64,000 nucleotides of DNA from positions 39,938 through 103,937 of the forward strand of contig JAHHSQ010000002.1 of assembly GCA_020025135.1 (NCBI GenBank). Reading direction: 5' to 3'. Positions 26,606 to 35,757 of the stretch are shown here, piece by piece; position 1 is the first letter of the stretch, and each line of letters starts with the position of its first letter. Source of the stretch: Pectinatus sp. GTDB taxonomy: Bacteria; Bacillota; Negativicutes; Selenomonadales; Selenomonadaceae. The position numbers and the translations under genes were made by a program. Below the pieces are notes generated by a model. That model did no database searches. It was given only the letters and a program-made list of their open reading frames with translations, and was not told the DNA's origin.

Positions 26606-27187
26606 TCACTGCGAGTTAGGCCGAAGAGCCTTTGCCGACAAACCATCTGCCAGATAATCATCAATGATATCTTGCCATAAACCCTTAGCTTTAAGGATAA
26701 ACTCGACCGCTTCTCTGATAGCCCCATCTCCACCTGTACGCTCCGTCACCATGTCGACATGCTCTTTCACTTCTGGGCGAGCGTTTTGTACAGCAATGGA
26801 CAACCCGACACGGCACAACAACGGCAAGTCGATGATATCGTCTCCCATATAAGCTGTTTCTTCTTCTTTAATTTTTAGCTTTTTCAAAATTTCTCTATAT
26901 GCATCTACCTTATACAGATATCCCGCTTTTAAAATATCGATGTATAAATCATTAGCCCTATCGCGGACAGTAAATCCTAAACTACCAGTAATAATAGCTG
27001 TCTTAATACCTGCTTGACGGGCTAAATTTATTCCTAAACCATCTTGCACATCAAAAACTCTCGTCTTTCTCTGCTGATTGCCATCGTGATAATGGATTTT
27101 CCCATCTGTAAAAACACCGTCAAAATCAAAAATAAACAACTTTATTTTGGCCGCTTTTTGCTGCAAACTTTCTTCTGTCATAATCAT
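26606..27187 (-). CDS. kdsC: Kdo-8-phosphate phosphatase
   Basis: HAD-family phosphatase that releases Kdo from Kdo-8-P. In 193 residues it has the nucleophile motif FIFDFDGVFTDGKI, the Ser/Thr motif IITGS, the lysine and YMGDDIIDLPLL metal motif, and the VTERTGGDGAIREAVEFIL tail typical of KdsC. It overlaps the end of kdsD (ATGA). It is slightly longer than the E. coli enzyme at its C terminus. Confidence 0.95.
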   Translation of the reverse strand: MIMTEESLQQKAAKIKLFIFDFDGVFTDGKIHYHDGNQQRKTRVFDVQDGLGINLARQAGIKTAIITGSLGFTVRDRANDLYIDILKAGYLYKVDAYREILKKLKIKEEETAYMGDDIIDLPLLCRVGLSIAVQNARPEVKEHVDMVTERTGGDGAIREAVEFILKAKGLWQDIIDDYLADGLSAKALRPNSQ

Positions 27188-28164
27188 ACCACTCCATGTT
27201 TTAATAAATCGGTGACGTGCACGATACCGACAGGATAATTATCTGCATCTATAACTGGAAGTACAGTAATAGGACGTGGTTTATGCTGTTCCATCTTATT
27301 CAATACTTCAGCTGCTAATTTGTCCTGTGTAACGGTAATCGGCTCTCTTGTCATAAAATTAGAAATAACTTGATTTAAAAAATCAGTATCGTTTGCCAAG
27401 CCACGTCTAATATCACCATCCGTGATTAACCCGACAAATTTTCCGGTTTCATCCACAACTGAAGTTGCCCCTAACCCTTTATCCGTCATCAAAAAGAGCG
27501 CTTCCTTGGCCGTTTTGTCGGCACGAATAACTGGATTATCTTCACCAGAATGCATGACATCAGCTACCTTGAGGAGCAATTTACGGCCTAAAGAACCACC
27601 TGGATGAAATAGCGCAAAGTCAGCAGCAGTGAATTTACGAGCGGAAAGCAAAACCATCGCCAAAGCATCACCAAAAGCCAATGTCGCTGTAGTGCTGGCA
27701 GTAGGGGCTAAGCCAAGCGGGCATGCCTCCTTTGTCACAGATACATCTAAATAGTAGTCAGCCACCTTACCTAAAGAAGAAGTACGTTTACCAGACATAG
27801 CCACAATCTTAGCACCAATACGCTTGATGACTGGTAAAATATTGACAATTTCGCTAGATTCTCCACTATTAGAAATGGCAATTACTACGTCATGACAAGT
27901 AACCATCCCTAAATCACCGTGAAAAGCCTCTCCAGGATGCATGAAAAACGCTGGTGTCCCAGTGCTAGCCAAAGTAGCCGCAATTTTCCTGCCAATATGA
28001 CCAGATTTTCCCATACCTGTCAAAATAACGCGTCCTTTTAGACTGAGAATTAATTTCACTACTTGCAAAAATTCTGCATCAACGTGCTTCTCTAAATCGA
28101 GAACGGCTTGAGCTTCTATCCTAATTGTTTCTATGGCTTTTGCCTTTATCTCTTCGTTTGTCAT
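27184..28164 (-). CDS. kdsD: Arabinose-5-phosphate isomerase
   Basis: Converts ribulose-5-P to arabinose-5-P for Kdo synthesis. It has 326 residues. The N-terminal SIS domain (about 40-175) contains GMGKSGHIGRKIAATLASTG and ISNSGESSEI, and two CBS domains follow (about 205-325). Its placement between kdsA and kdsC confirms the pathway. Eleven bases separate it from kdsA. Confidence 0.96.
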   Translation of the reverse strand: MTNEEIKAKAIETIRIEAQAVLDLEKHVDAEFLQVVKLILSLKGRVILTGMGKSGHIGRKIAATLASTGTPAFFMHPGEAFHGDLGMVTCHDVVIAISNSGESSEIVNILPVIKRIGAKIVAMSGKRTSSLGKVADYYLDVSVTKEACPLGLAPTASTTATLAFGDALAMVLLSARKFTAADFALFHPGGSLGRKLLLKVADVMHSGEDNPVIRADKTAKEALFLMTDKGLGATSVVDETGKFVGLITDGDIRRGLANDTDFLNQVISNFMTREPITVTQDKLAAEVLNKMEQHKPRPITVLPVIDADNYPVGIVHVTDLLKHGVV

Positions 28165-28174
28165 ATTCTACCCC

Positions 28175-28996
28175 TCAACGATTTACAATGCGATGAATAT
28201 CCATAGCTGACTGCAGTATGGCTTCCAATTTGTCCAAATACACCATATTGGGACCGTCCGAAAGCGCCTCTTCTGGGTTATCATGTACTTCCATAAAGAG
28301 ACCATCAACACCTGCTCCTACTGCCGCTCGAACTAGGTACTCCACATATTCACGATTACCACTGGAAGATGTACCATTTCCACCAGGTAGTTGCACGCTA
28401 TGTGTGGCATCAAAAATTACCGGATGGCCAAAGGAACGCATGATAGGCAAAGAACGCATATCTACTACTAAGTTGTTATAGCCAAAAGAGGCACCACGTT
28501 CCGTAAGCATGACATTTTCATTGCCAGTAGCAGTAATCTTGTCTACGACATTTCCCATATCTTTAGGAGCCATAAACTGTCCCTTCTTCACATTGACAAT
28601 CTTGCCAGATAAAGCTGCTTTATGCAATAAATCTGTCTGCCGGCACAGAAAGGCCGGTATCTGCAAAATATCCAATACTTCAGCAGCTGGTTCCACCTGT
28701 TCTTCTGTATGAATGTCACTCAACACTGGTACTTGTAATTCTTCCTTAATACGTTTTAACATGGCTAACCCTTCCTTGAGGCCAGGACCACGAAAACTCT
28801 TATAGGACGAACGATTGGCTTTGTCAAAGGAAGCTTTAAAGATATACGGCATACCAACTTTAGTAGCAATTTCTTTAGCTCGTTTGCCAATTTTCAAACT
28901 TCTTTCAAACCCCTCTAACACACATGGACCTGCTATCAAAACGAGCGGATTACCCTGCCCAATGGAGAAATTTGCCAAATTAATGTTTTTCATCAT
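28175..28996 (-). CDS. kdsA: Kdo-8-phosphate synthase
   Basis: Condenses phosphoenolpyruvate with arabinose-5-P. The 273-residue length is normal. Family blocks are VLIAGPCVLEG, FKASFDKANRSS, VLSDIHTEEQ, LCRQTDLL, GYNNLVVDMRS, and the phosphate-binding FDATHSVQLPGG. Its 5' end overlaps the 3' end of kdsB by 17 bases, which couples the two. Confidence 0.97.
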   Translation of the reverse strand: MMKNINLANFSIGQGNPLVLIAGPCVLEGFERSLKIGKRAKEIATKVGMPYIFKASFDKANRSSYKSFRGPGLKEGLAMLKRIKEELQVPVLSDIHTEEQVEPAAEVLDILQIPAFLCRQTDLLHKAALSGKIVNVKKGQFMAPKDMGNVVDKITATGNENVMLTERGASFGYNNLVVDMRSLPIMRSFGHPVIFDATHSVQLPGGNGTSSSGNREYVEYLVRAAVGAGVDGLFMEVHDNPEEALSDGPNMVYLDKLEAILQSAMDIHRIVNR

Positions 28997-29720
28997 TTGC
29001 CCTCCGTAAAATTGTATTTACTAAAACTAAGTCTTCAGGCGTATCAACGCCAACCATCTCAGCATCTGTTTCCAATACCTTTATTTTATAGCCATTTTCT
29101 AAGGCTCGCAATTGCTCTAATGACTCTGCTTCCTCCAACGGCGTTGGTGCCATTTGGGCATAATTGAGCAAAAATTCGCGCCGATAGGCATAAATACCGA
29201 TGTGCTTATAAAGTATCAATCCAGTTTGATTTCTTCTATAAGGGAGTGGATAACGAGAAAAATATAAAGCATAGCCATTTTTATCGGTTACCACCTTGAC
29301 ATTATTAGGGTTTTCCACTTCTTCTGTCTTTAGCGGTGTCTTCACAGTAGCCATTTGCAAATCTTCGTCTTCAATGAATTGCTTGCCCAGTAAATCTAGT
29401 ACTTCTGGCTCTACCAAGGGCTCATCTCCCTGTACATTGATAATGACATCTACATCTGGGTAATGTCTGACAACCTCTGCCAATCTATCTGTACCAGTAG
29501 CATGGTTTTTAGAAGTCATTACGGCCTTACCGCCATGCTTTTCTACCACCGCCCTAACGCGTTCGTCATCAACTGCTACAATAACATCTGACAAAATAGC
29601 TGCCTTTTTTACCTGTTCATATACTCTAACTACTAATGGCTTACCAGCTACATCCAAAAGGGGTTTACCTGGCAAGCGGGTAGAACTATATCTCGCTGGG
29701 ATAATACATACTATTTTCAT
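28980..29720 (-). CDS. kdsB: CMP-Kdo synthetase
   Basis: Activates Kdo with CTP for transfer to lipid A. In 246 residues it has the N-terminal nucleotidyltransferase loop IIPARYSSTRLPGKPL, the VIINVQGDEPLVEP metal motif, and the GIYAYRREFL and GVDTPEDL ends, all typical of KdsB. It lies about 95 bases after the waaA-lpxK fusion. A tiny frame whose stop directly abuts this ATG is described in the findings. Confidence 0.97.
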   Translation of the reverse strand: MKIVCIIPARYSSTRLPGKPLLDVAGKPLVVRVYEQVKKAAILSDVIVAVDDERVRAVVEKHGGKAVMTSKNHATGTDRLAEVVRHYPDVDVIINVQGDEPLVEPEVLDLLGKQFIEDEDLQMATVKTPLKTEEVENPNNVKVVTDKNGYALYFSRYPLPYRRNQTGLILYKHIGIYAYRREFLLNYAQMAPTPLEEAESLEQLRALENGYKIKVLETDAEMVGVDTPEDLVLVNTILRRANDEKH

Positions 29721-29815
29721 TTAACAATCCACTTCACTTTTCTCCAAATTTCTTTGGGCAAGGGCCATTTTTAAGCCGTAAATCAGCATCATGATTTCAA
29801 TAACCAAGCATTTTA

Positions 29816-32302
29816 CTATTTGGTAACCGCAAAATACTGCTTTAAGCTAGAGCGCAAGTAATCTGTAAAATGCTGCGCACCTGCCTGAAACTTAATTTCA
29901 ATGCTGATAATATAAATCGGTAAACGGTCTTTTTTCTGGACAATAGATAGAGGAAATTTCACCGCATCCTTATCAGTGATGATAATAGCATCTGCGCCCA
30001 CCTTTTCTGCCTGCATGAGAATATCTTCAATTTCCTGCTCTGCATAATCGTGGTGGTCAGGATAACGAATACTTTGCACTATCACTGTCCCAATACTTTG
30101 TAACGTTTGTTCCAAGGAAGCTGGATTACCGATAGCTGAAACGGCGATAATATGTTGCCCCGCTAAATCTTGAATGCATTTCTGTTTTTGGGCAATACTC
30201 AATGACCAATCGGCAATTTCAATAAATCCTTTGGGATTATGAATACTTTCCACAATTTGCGCCTGTGGATTGTACTTTTTTAAAACAGAGTGAATATAAG
30301 CACAGGAATTAGGAGCGGCTTGGTCTACTTTAGTCAAAAGACAAACATCTGCCCTGTCCACATGGGATAATTCTTCCCGCAAAGTACCGCGCGGTAAAAC
30401 ATATTCATTGCCAAAAATATTGATGGCATCCACTAGTAAAATATCCATATCACGTTGTAATTGCCAGTGCTGGTAGCCATCATCTAAGATCGCCACTTCC
30501 GTGCCGAAATGCTCAATGGCATATTTACCAGTTAAGGAACGGTCTGGCCCAATTAAAATAGGTACATCAGGCAGACTTTTAGCTAAGAGATACGCTTCGT
30601 CACCAGCTTCTGCCACGCTCATTAATAACTTTTTGCCATCAGATACAACACCGACATCACCTGTCCACTTAGCTCGATAACCGCGGTTCAAAATAGCGAC
30701 TTTATATCCCATATTGCGGATATCTTTTGCTAATTTCTGAGCAGTTGGAGTTTTTCCTGTACCGCCTACCGTAATATTGCCAATGCTGATGACAAAACAA
30801 TTAATATCTTCTCGATGCAAAAAATTGTTTTTATAAAGCCATAATTTAAGATTGACTAATCCTTGGTAGATGCGAGAAAAAATCCACAGACATGACACTA
30901 TAATTCGGCCCCAAAACGTCTTACGCTTCGTACTATGCACCAAATCGAATAGGTAGGTTTGCACATTTTCTACTGGCTCACTAGAAGGAACAGCAATCAT
31001 TTTTTCATTTGCTTCTAAATCATCTAGGAGTCGTCGAAGGATAATCGCTGTTCGCTTGGAGGCGCCACGATTTTCGCAGATAATTTGCAAACTTTCCGCC
31101 TCCATTGCCTCTCTTGCCACTTTATCTGTCAACAAGCGAATCAATTCAATGGCCAATTCTGCCGAATTCTGGACAGTAGAACAAGCAGAGCGTTTACTAA
31201 ACAGCGTGTATGTATCCTTAAAATTAAACATATACCGGCCAACGACTATAGCCTTGCCATGCGAAGCCGGTTCTAGAATATTATGTCCACCATGTGCAAC
31301 AAGACTACCGCCTACATAGACAACCGTAGCAATACTGTATACCCTTCCCAATTCACCGATGGTATCTAGAACAAGGACATCATACGGTTTAGTTTGTATC
31401 GCTGGGTCAGTACGATACATGGAACGAAAACCATATTGTTCTGCCAAAGCATAGACATCGGCTTTTCTGATAATCTTTCTCGGAGCAATAATCAATTTTG
31501 CCGTAGGGTCTTTCTGTCTCACCTGTTGAAAAGCCTCTAAAACATACTCTTCCTCCCCTTTATGGGTACTACCAGCGATAATAATCTTATCCTCATCACT
31601 TAAACCAAATTGCCGCAACAATTCTTCTTTTTCTGCCAACTCTGCCGTGGTATATGTTTGGTCAAACTTGGTATTACCAGTAACAGTAACCAATTTAGGG
31701 TCAGCTCCCAAGCGAATTATATAAGAGGCATCGATTTGTGATTGCATAGCAAACTTATTAACCGTACCAATCATATCACTTAAAAGACTAAACATATAGC
31801 GGTATCGTTTCACACTCTTATCACTAATGCGACCGTTTACCATCATAACTGCCACATTATATTTGCGTGCTGCTTTCAATAAATTAGGCCACAATTCTGT
31901 TTCTACTGGCAAAAAAATCAAGGGGCGAATTTTTTTCACAATATGAGTCGCCAAAAATGGTAAATCTAAGGGGAAATAAATGATACTATCTGCATCTTCA
32001 ATAATGCGTTTCGCCATCACATAGCCAGAACAAGTAACTACTGAAATCAATATTGGCTGGTCTGGAATTTCCTTCTTAATCTCTCTAACAAGAGGACTAG
32101 TAGCCACAATCTCGCCCACTGAAGCAGCGTGAATCCAAATACAATTTTTCTTAGCCACCTTATCCAAGGCATGGCGCGGTAAAAATCCGAAACTCTGTTT
32201 TAAGCGCTCCCCAAATCCATCCTCTCTACACAAGCGATAAAAAAAATACGGCATCAGTATAATAACTAACAATACTACTGCAATATCATACAATATCTGC
32301 AT
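29816..32302 (-). CDS. Fused Kdo transferase (WaaA) and lipid A 4'-kinase (LpxK)
   Basis: One frame of 828 residues joins two enzymes that act in turn on the lipid A precursor. Residues 1 to about 425 are WaaA/KdtA: an N-terminal membrane anchor, HAASVGEIVA with the catalytic Glu64, and the PASHGKAIVVG glycosyltransferase block. After a linker (about 430-470), LpxK follows with P-loop ISIGNITVGGTGKTP (about 505-518) and LDDGYQHWQLQRDMDILLVDA. In most Gram-negative bacteria these are separate genes. The fusion would place lipid A phosphorylation and Kdo addition on the same membrane protein. It is preceded by msbA (2-base gap). Confidence 0.94.
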   Translation of the reverse strand: MQILYDIAVVLLVIILMPYFFYRLCREDGFGERLKQSFGFLPRHALDKVAKKNCIWIHAASVGEIVATSPLVREIKKEIPDQPILISVVTCSGYVMAKRIIEDADSIIYFPLDLPFLATHIVKKIRPLIFLPVETELWPNLLKAARKYNVAVMMVNGRISDKSVKRYRYMFSLLSDMIGTVNKFAMQSQIDASYIIRLGADPKLVTVTGNTKFDQTYTTAELAEKEELLRQFGLSDEDKIIIAGSTHKGEEEYVLEAFQQVRQKDPTAKLIIAPRKIIRKADVYALAEQYGFRSMYRTDPAIQTKPYDVLVLDTIGELGRVYSIATVVYVGGSLVAHGGHNILEPASHGKAIVVGRYMFNFKDTYTLFSKRSACSTVQNSAELAIELIRLLTDKVAREAMEAESLQIICENRGASKRTAIILRRLLDDLEANEKMIAVPSSEPVENVQTYLFDLVHSTKRKTFWGRIIVSCLWIFSRIYQGLVNLKLWLYKNNFLHREDINCFVISIGNITVGGTGKTPTAQKLAKDIRNMGYKVAILNRGYRAKWTGDVGVVSDGKKLLMSVAEAGDEAYLLAKSLPDVPILIGPDRSLTGKYAIEHFGTEVAILDDGYQHWQLQRDMDILLVDAINIFGNEYVLPRGTLREELSHVDRADVCLLTKVDQAAPNSCAYIHSVLKKYNPQAQIVESIHNPKGFIEIADWSLSIAQKQKCIQDLAGQHIIAVSAIGNPASLEQTLQSIGTVIVQSIRYPDHHDYAEQEIEDILMQAEKVGADAIIITDKDAVKFPLSIVQKKDRLPIYIISIEIKFQAGAQHFTDYLRSSLKQYFAVTK

Positions 32303-32304
32303 AT

Positions 32305-34047
32305 CTACACCTGCCTAATTTTTTTATCATCAAATTGAATGTGATACAAGCGGCTATATATTCCTTCTTGAGCCAATAATTCCTGATGTGTACCAGCCTC
32401 AACAATTCTTCCCTGGTCCATGACGATAATGCGGTCAGCCTCTAAAATTGTAGACAAACGATGCGCGATAACGAATGACGTTCTCCCCACCATTAATTTA
32501 TCAATAGCATCTTGTACCAATTCTTCGCTCTCTGTATCTAAAGAAGATGTCGCTTCATCCAAAATCAAAATACGCGGATTTTTCAGTATCGCTCTAGCAA
32601 TAGCCAAGCGTTGCCGTTGCCCGCCGGATAAAGTAACACCTCGTTCACCGATACGGGTATTGTAACCATCCTTTAATTCCAAAATAAAATTATGAGCATT
32701 AGCTGCTTTTGCCGCTTCATATACCTCTTCTTCCGTAGCATCTAAGCGTCCGTATAAGATATTTTGATAGACAGTTTCACTAAATAAGATAGTTTCTTGT
32801 GGAACTATACCAATTTGTTCTCGCAAAGAGTTGATGGTAACATTACGGATATCGACACCATCAATTAAAATCTCTCCTGCTGTAATATCATAAAAACGTG
32901 GCAATAAATTGACAATAGTAGTCTTTCCGGCACCACTGGGGCCAACTATCGCAACCACCTGTCCAGGTTTAGCTGTAATAGAGATATTATCTAAAATCGT
33001 CTTGCCTCCCTTTTCATAAGAAAAGCTGACATTTTTGTATTCCACTCTTCCTTCTACTTCATGTAAAGGAAATGCATCTTTAGCATCTTTAATTTCTTCC
33101 TCAGTATCAATAACGCCAAAAACGCGGTCCGCCGCTGCCATAGCCCTTTGCACTGTACCAAAAACACGACTGATACGCTTTACTGGATTAGCCAAATTGA
33201 CGGCATAAGTGAGAAAAGCCACTAACGCTCCGGCCGTCAAAACACCGTGGATTACCTGATAACCGCCAAACCACAAAATAATTGTCACAATTACCGCTGC
33301 CAAAAATTCAACAATCGGTGTAAGCATCGACATTAACTGCACGCTCTTCATATTCGCTCTAAAATTTAGATAATTTTGTTTGCGAAAACGGTCAATTTCA
33401 TAGTCTTCTCTAGCAAAGGATTTGATAACTCTCGCTGCTGAAATTGTTTCCTGCAAGAGGGCATTTATGTCCGCCGTTCGTTCTTGAATAACTGCACCAC
33501 TGATTTTCAATTTATTGCCAAAAATTTTCATCGCCTTACCAATTAAAGGGACGACAATTAAGGTAATTAAAGTCAATTTCCAGTCCAAATAAACCATCAT
33601 ACCGATAGAACCCAAAAAAATAGAAGTTTCCGTCACCATTTCAATCAAACTATCAACTAATGCTACCTGCAAAGCAGCCACATCATTGGTTATATAGCTC
33701 ATAATAGTACCGGTCTGTTGTTTTTCATAATAAGCCAATTGAAATTGCTGAAACTTACAATATAATACTTCCCGTATATCGATGATGACATGTTCAGCTA
33801 CATACGATACCAAATATGTCTGTCCGTAGTAAAAAATACCGCGAAAAAAGAACACGACAATAATACCACAAGACAACAAATTTAAAGTACTGATATCACG
33901 ACGAGCCAAAACATCATCTATTAAATCTTTAATTATCCACGGCACATACAAATTAGCTGCTGCCGCAAAAATGATACAGATGACAGCCAACCCTAAACGG
34001 GGAATATAGGGTTTGATAAATAACAAAAGGCGCTTATAATTTTTCAT
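32305..34047 (-). CDS. msbA: Lipid A export ABC transporter MsbA
   Basis: Half-transporter (580 residues) that flips the lipid A core across the inner membrane. It has six membrane helices (1-310) and an ATPase domain: Walker A GPSGAGKTT, Q-loop VPQETILFS, signature LSGGQRQRLAIARA, Walker B ILILDEATSSLD, H-loop IAHRLS. Its start overlaps the real end of lpxB (3' exon) by 14 bases, so it depends on translation of the spliced or downstream lpxB message. Confidence 0.95.
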   Translation of the reverse strand: MKNYKRLLLFIKPYIPRLGLAVICIIFAAAANLYVPWIIKDLIDDVLARRDISTLNLLSCGIIVVFFFRGIFYYGQTYLVSYVAEHVIIDIREVLYCKFQQFQLAYYEKQQTGTIMSYITNDVAALQVALVDSLIEMVTETSIFLGSIGMMVYLDWKLTLITLIVVPLIGKAMKIFGNKLKISGAVIQERTADINALLQETISAARVIKSFAREDYEIDRFRKQNYLNFRANMKSVQLMSMLTPIVEFLAAVIVTIILWFGGYQVIHGVLTAGALVAFLTYAVNLANPVKRISRVFGTVQRAMAAADRVFGVIDTEEEIKDAKDAFPLHEVEGRVEYKNVSFSYEKGGKTILDNISITAKPGQVVAIVGPSGAGKTTIVNLLPRFYDITAGEILIDGVDIRNVTINSLREQIGIVPQETILFSETVYQNILYGRLDATEEEVYEAAKAANAHNFILELKDGYNTRIGERGVTLSGGQRQRLAIARAILKNPRILILDEATSSLDTESEELVQDAIDKLMVGRTSFVIAHRLSTILEADRIIVMDQGRIVEAGTHQELLAQEGIYSRLYHIQFDDKKIRQV

Positions 34048-35640
34048 TGTTCTCTCTTTCTATTGTTTCTATTATCAAGTTTGCCGTCCTTAAAGCGACA
34101 TCTTTCTCCCCTAATTTGCTTTTGACTTGTGTCAGCAAGGCCTTAGTCTCGCTTTGTTTTTTCGGCTCTAATAATTTTTCCGTCCATTGGGCGATATTCT
34201 CTGCTGATACCGCCGCCTGTAACAGCTCCGGCAAAACCGCTCTTTTAAGGAGAATATTGGGCAAACTAAAATAATCCACCTTGACAAACATTTTAGCAAT
34301 TCGATAAGTAAATTCCGACATTTTATCTATTAATAAGCACTAATGTGTACAATCACAATAAGATTATATCATAGGCAAAGTATCTAATACACATCTTCGC
34401 AAAATTTGTTCATGCGGAAACGCAACCTCCGCACAGCTAAAAACTTCTCTTATTTTCATAAAAGTACAGACTATATCTTCATCTTCCTTCAGAAGAGCCA
34501 CCCACTTCGGCACGCTTTGGCCTACTCCATTCCAGGATAGTCGTTGAACTTTTCCCTTTTTAGGATTTAGCTGCTGATTGTCCATTTCCATCACTTAGGT
34601 TTTAACCATATGACATCCAAACATTTTTTTCTGCTTTCGCGGCCTTTACTAAAATTATTTTTCAATTTTAAGTTGTGGCATATTTGGCTTTAGGAGTTTC
34701 CAGCAATTCAAGTGGTTTCGAGTAAAACTCGCATACAGATTACTCTATATGGTTACTAGCAGGCAATGTATTGCCTGTTCAATAACACAATTGTCGGTAA
34801 ATTCATAAGTGCCGCTTCTAAGACTACTGTTCCAGAAACGGCCCAAGCTAAATCGCATATATTCATCAATGAATATTTATACTGATAAAAAAACTTTATT
34901 GGCACCGGCAAATTCTCTGCCATAGCGCGCAATTTTTTCTCATCCATGCCAGGAGCAATAAGAAGATAATACTCTAAATCATCTCTTCTTTCATACAATT
35001 TAGCAATAGCTTCTAACATTACCGGATAGATAAAGCGCATTTCTTGTTTACGACTTCCCGGCAATAAAAGTATTTTTTTCTTGTTCTCAGACGGATGAAA
35101 AATTCTCTCCTCTTCTTTTGAAGCAAGTTCTGCTTGCACCGTATCTAATAAGGGATTGCCTACAAATTCAATGCGCGCCTTAGCCTCTCTATATACATCT
35201 ATTTCGAAAGGGAAAATGGCGGCAATTTGACTAGCAATTACCGCGGTCTTTTTAGCTCGTCCCTTTCTCCAAGCCCAAGCCGATGGAGGAATATAAGAAA
35301 AGACCGGTATCCCAAGTTTTTTGGCCTCCTTAGCTAACCGCCAGTTAAAATCCGGATAATCTATTAAAACCAAAATATCCGGCTTCTCTCGCCGCATTGT
35401 TTCCGTCAAAAATGCTTTCAGTTTATAAAGACGGGGAAGATTTTTCAGCACTTCGGCAAACCCCATCACACTATAGTCGGCCATATCAGCGCATAGATGT
35501 ACGCCTGCCTCTCGCATCTGAACTCCACCGAAACCAAATAAATAGCTATCTGGCGCTAATTTTTGCACGGCATGGGCCAAATTAGCGCCATGCATATCCC
35601 CTGAAACTTCGCCCGCAGAAAACATAATTTTATACTTCAT
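34034..35640 (-). CDS. lpxB: Lipid A disaccharide synthase, gene split by a group I intron (exons 34782-35640 and 34034-34326)
   Basis: Glycosyltransferase that joins UDP-diacylglucosamine and lipid X. Without splicing the frame stops after 294 residues. Joining base 34782 to 34326 gives 1152 bases, 383 residues, the usual LpxB length, and rebuilds the conserved stretch PTIVLYKMSEFTYRI. The N terminus MKYKIMFSAGEVSGDMHGA is canonical, and VDYFSLPNILLKRAVLPELLQ is the C-terminal family block. The 3' exon also contains an ATG at 34321 that would look like a separate small gene. lpxB lies between lpxI and msbA. Because LpxB is essential for lipid A, efficient splicing is implied. Confidence 0.93.
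34327..34781 (-). ncRNA. Group I self-splicing intron (455 nt, ORF-less) in lpxB
   Basis: Core elements on the minus strand are P (TTGCTGGAAACTCCTAAAG, 34688-34708) and Q (AATGGACAATCAGCAGC, 34566-34586). R is GTTCAACGACTATC (34536-34549) and S is AAGATATAGTCTGT (34467-34480). The 5' exon ends in U at 34782 and the intron ends in G at 34327. The guide GUAAC (34752-34756) pairs with the exon end GUUAU, with U.G at the cut. A hairpin CAGGCAAT / ATTGCCTG lies between cut site and guide. It has the same length and architecture as the intron at 19178-19632 and encodes no endonuclease. Confidence 0.92.
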
Positions 35641-35757
35641 TTTTCATTGTATTTTTAAAGCAGTTCCAGTATATTAGAATGCTTTCCTTTCTGCCTAAAA
35701 TAAGAAAAGACGCGAGGATCATCCTTTGAAAATCCGCCGCGTCGCCCCCGCAAAAAT

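Noticed and set aside
34364..34594. A 76-codon minus-strand frame inside the lpxB gap
   Set aside because: It overlies the intron R and S core elements and resembles no protein; it is a chance frame in structured RNA.
34034..35640. lpxB as a frameshifted or truncated pseudogene plus a separate small ORF
   Set aside because: The gap contains a complete group I intron core and precise splice sites, and the joined exons give an exact, conserved frame.
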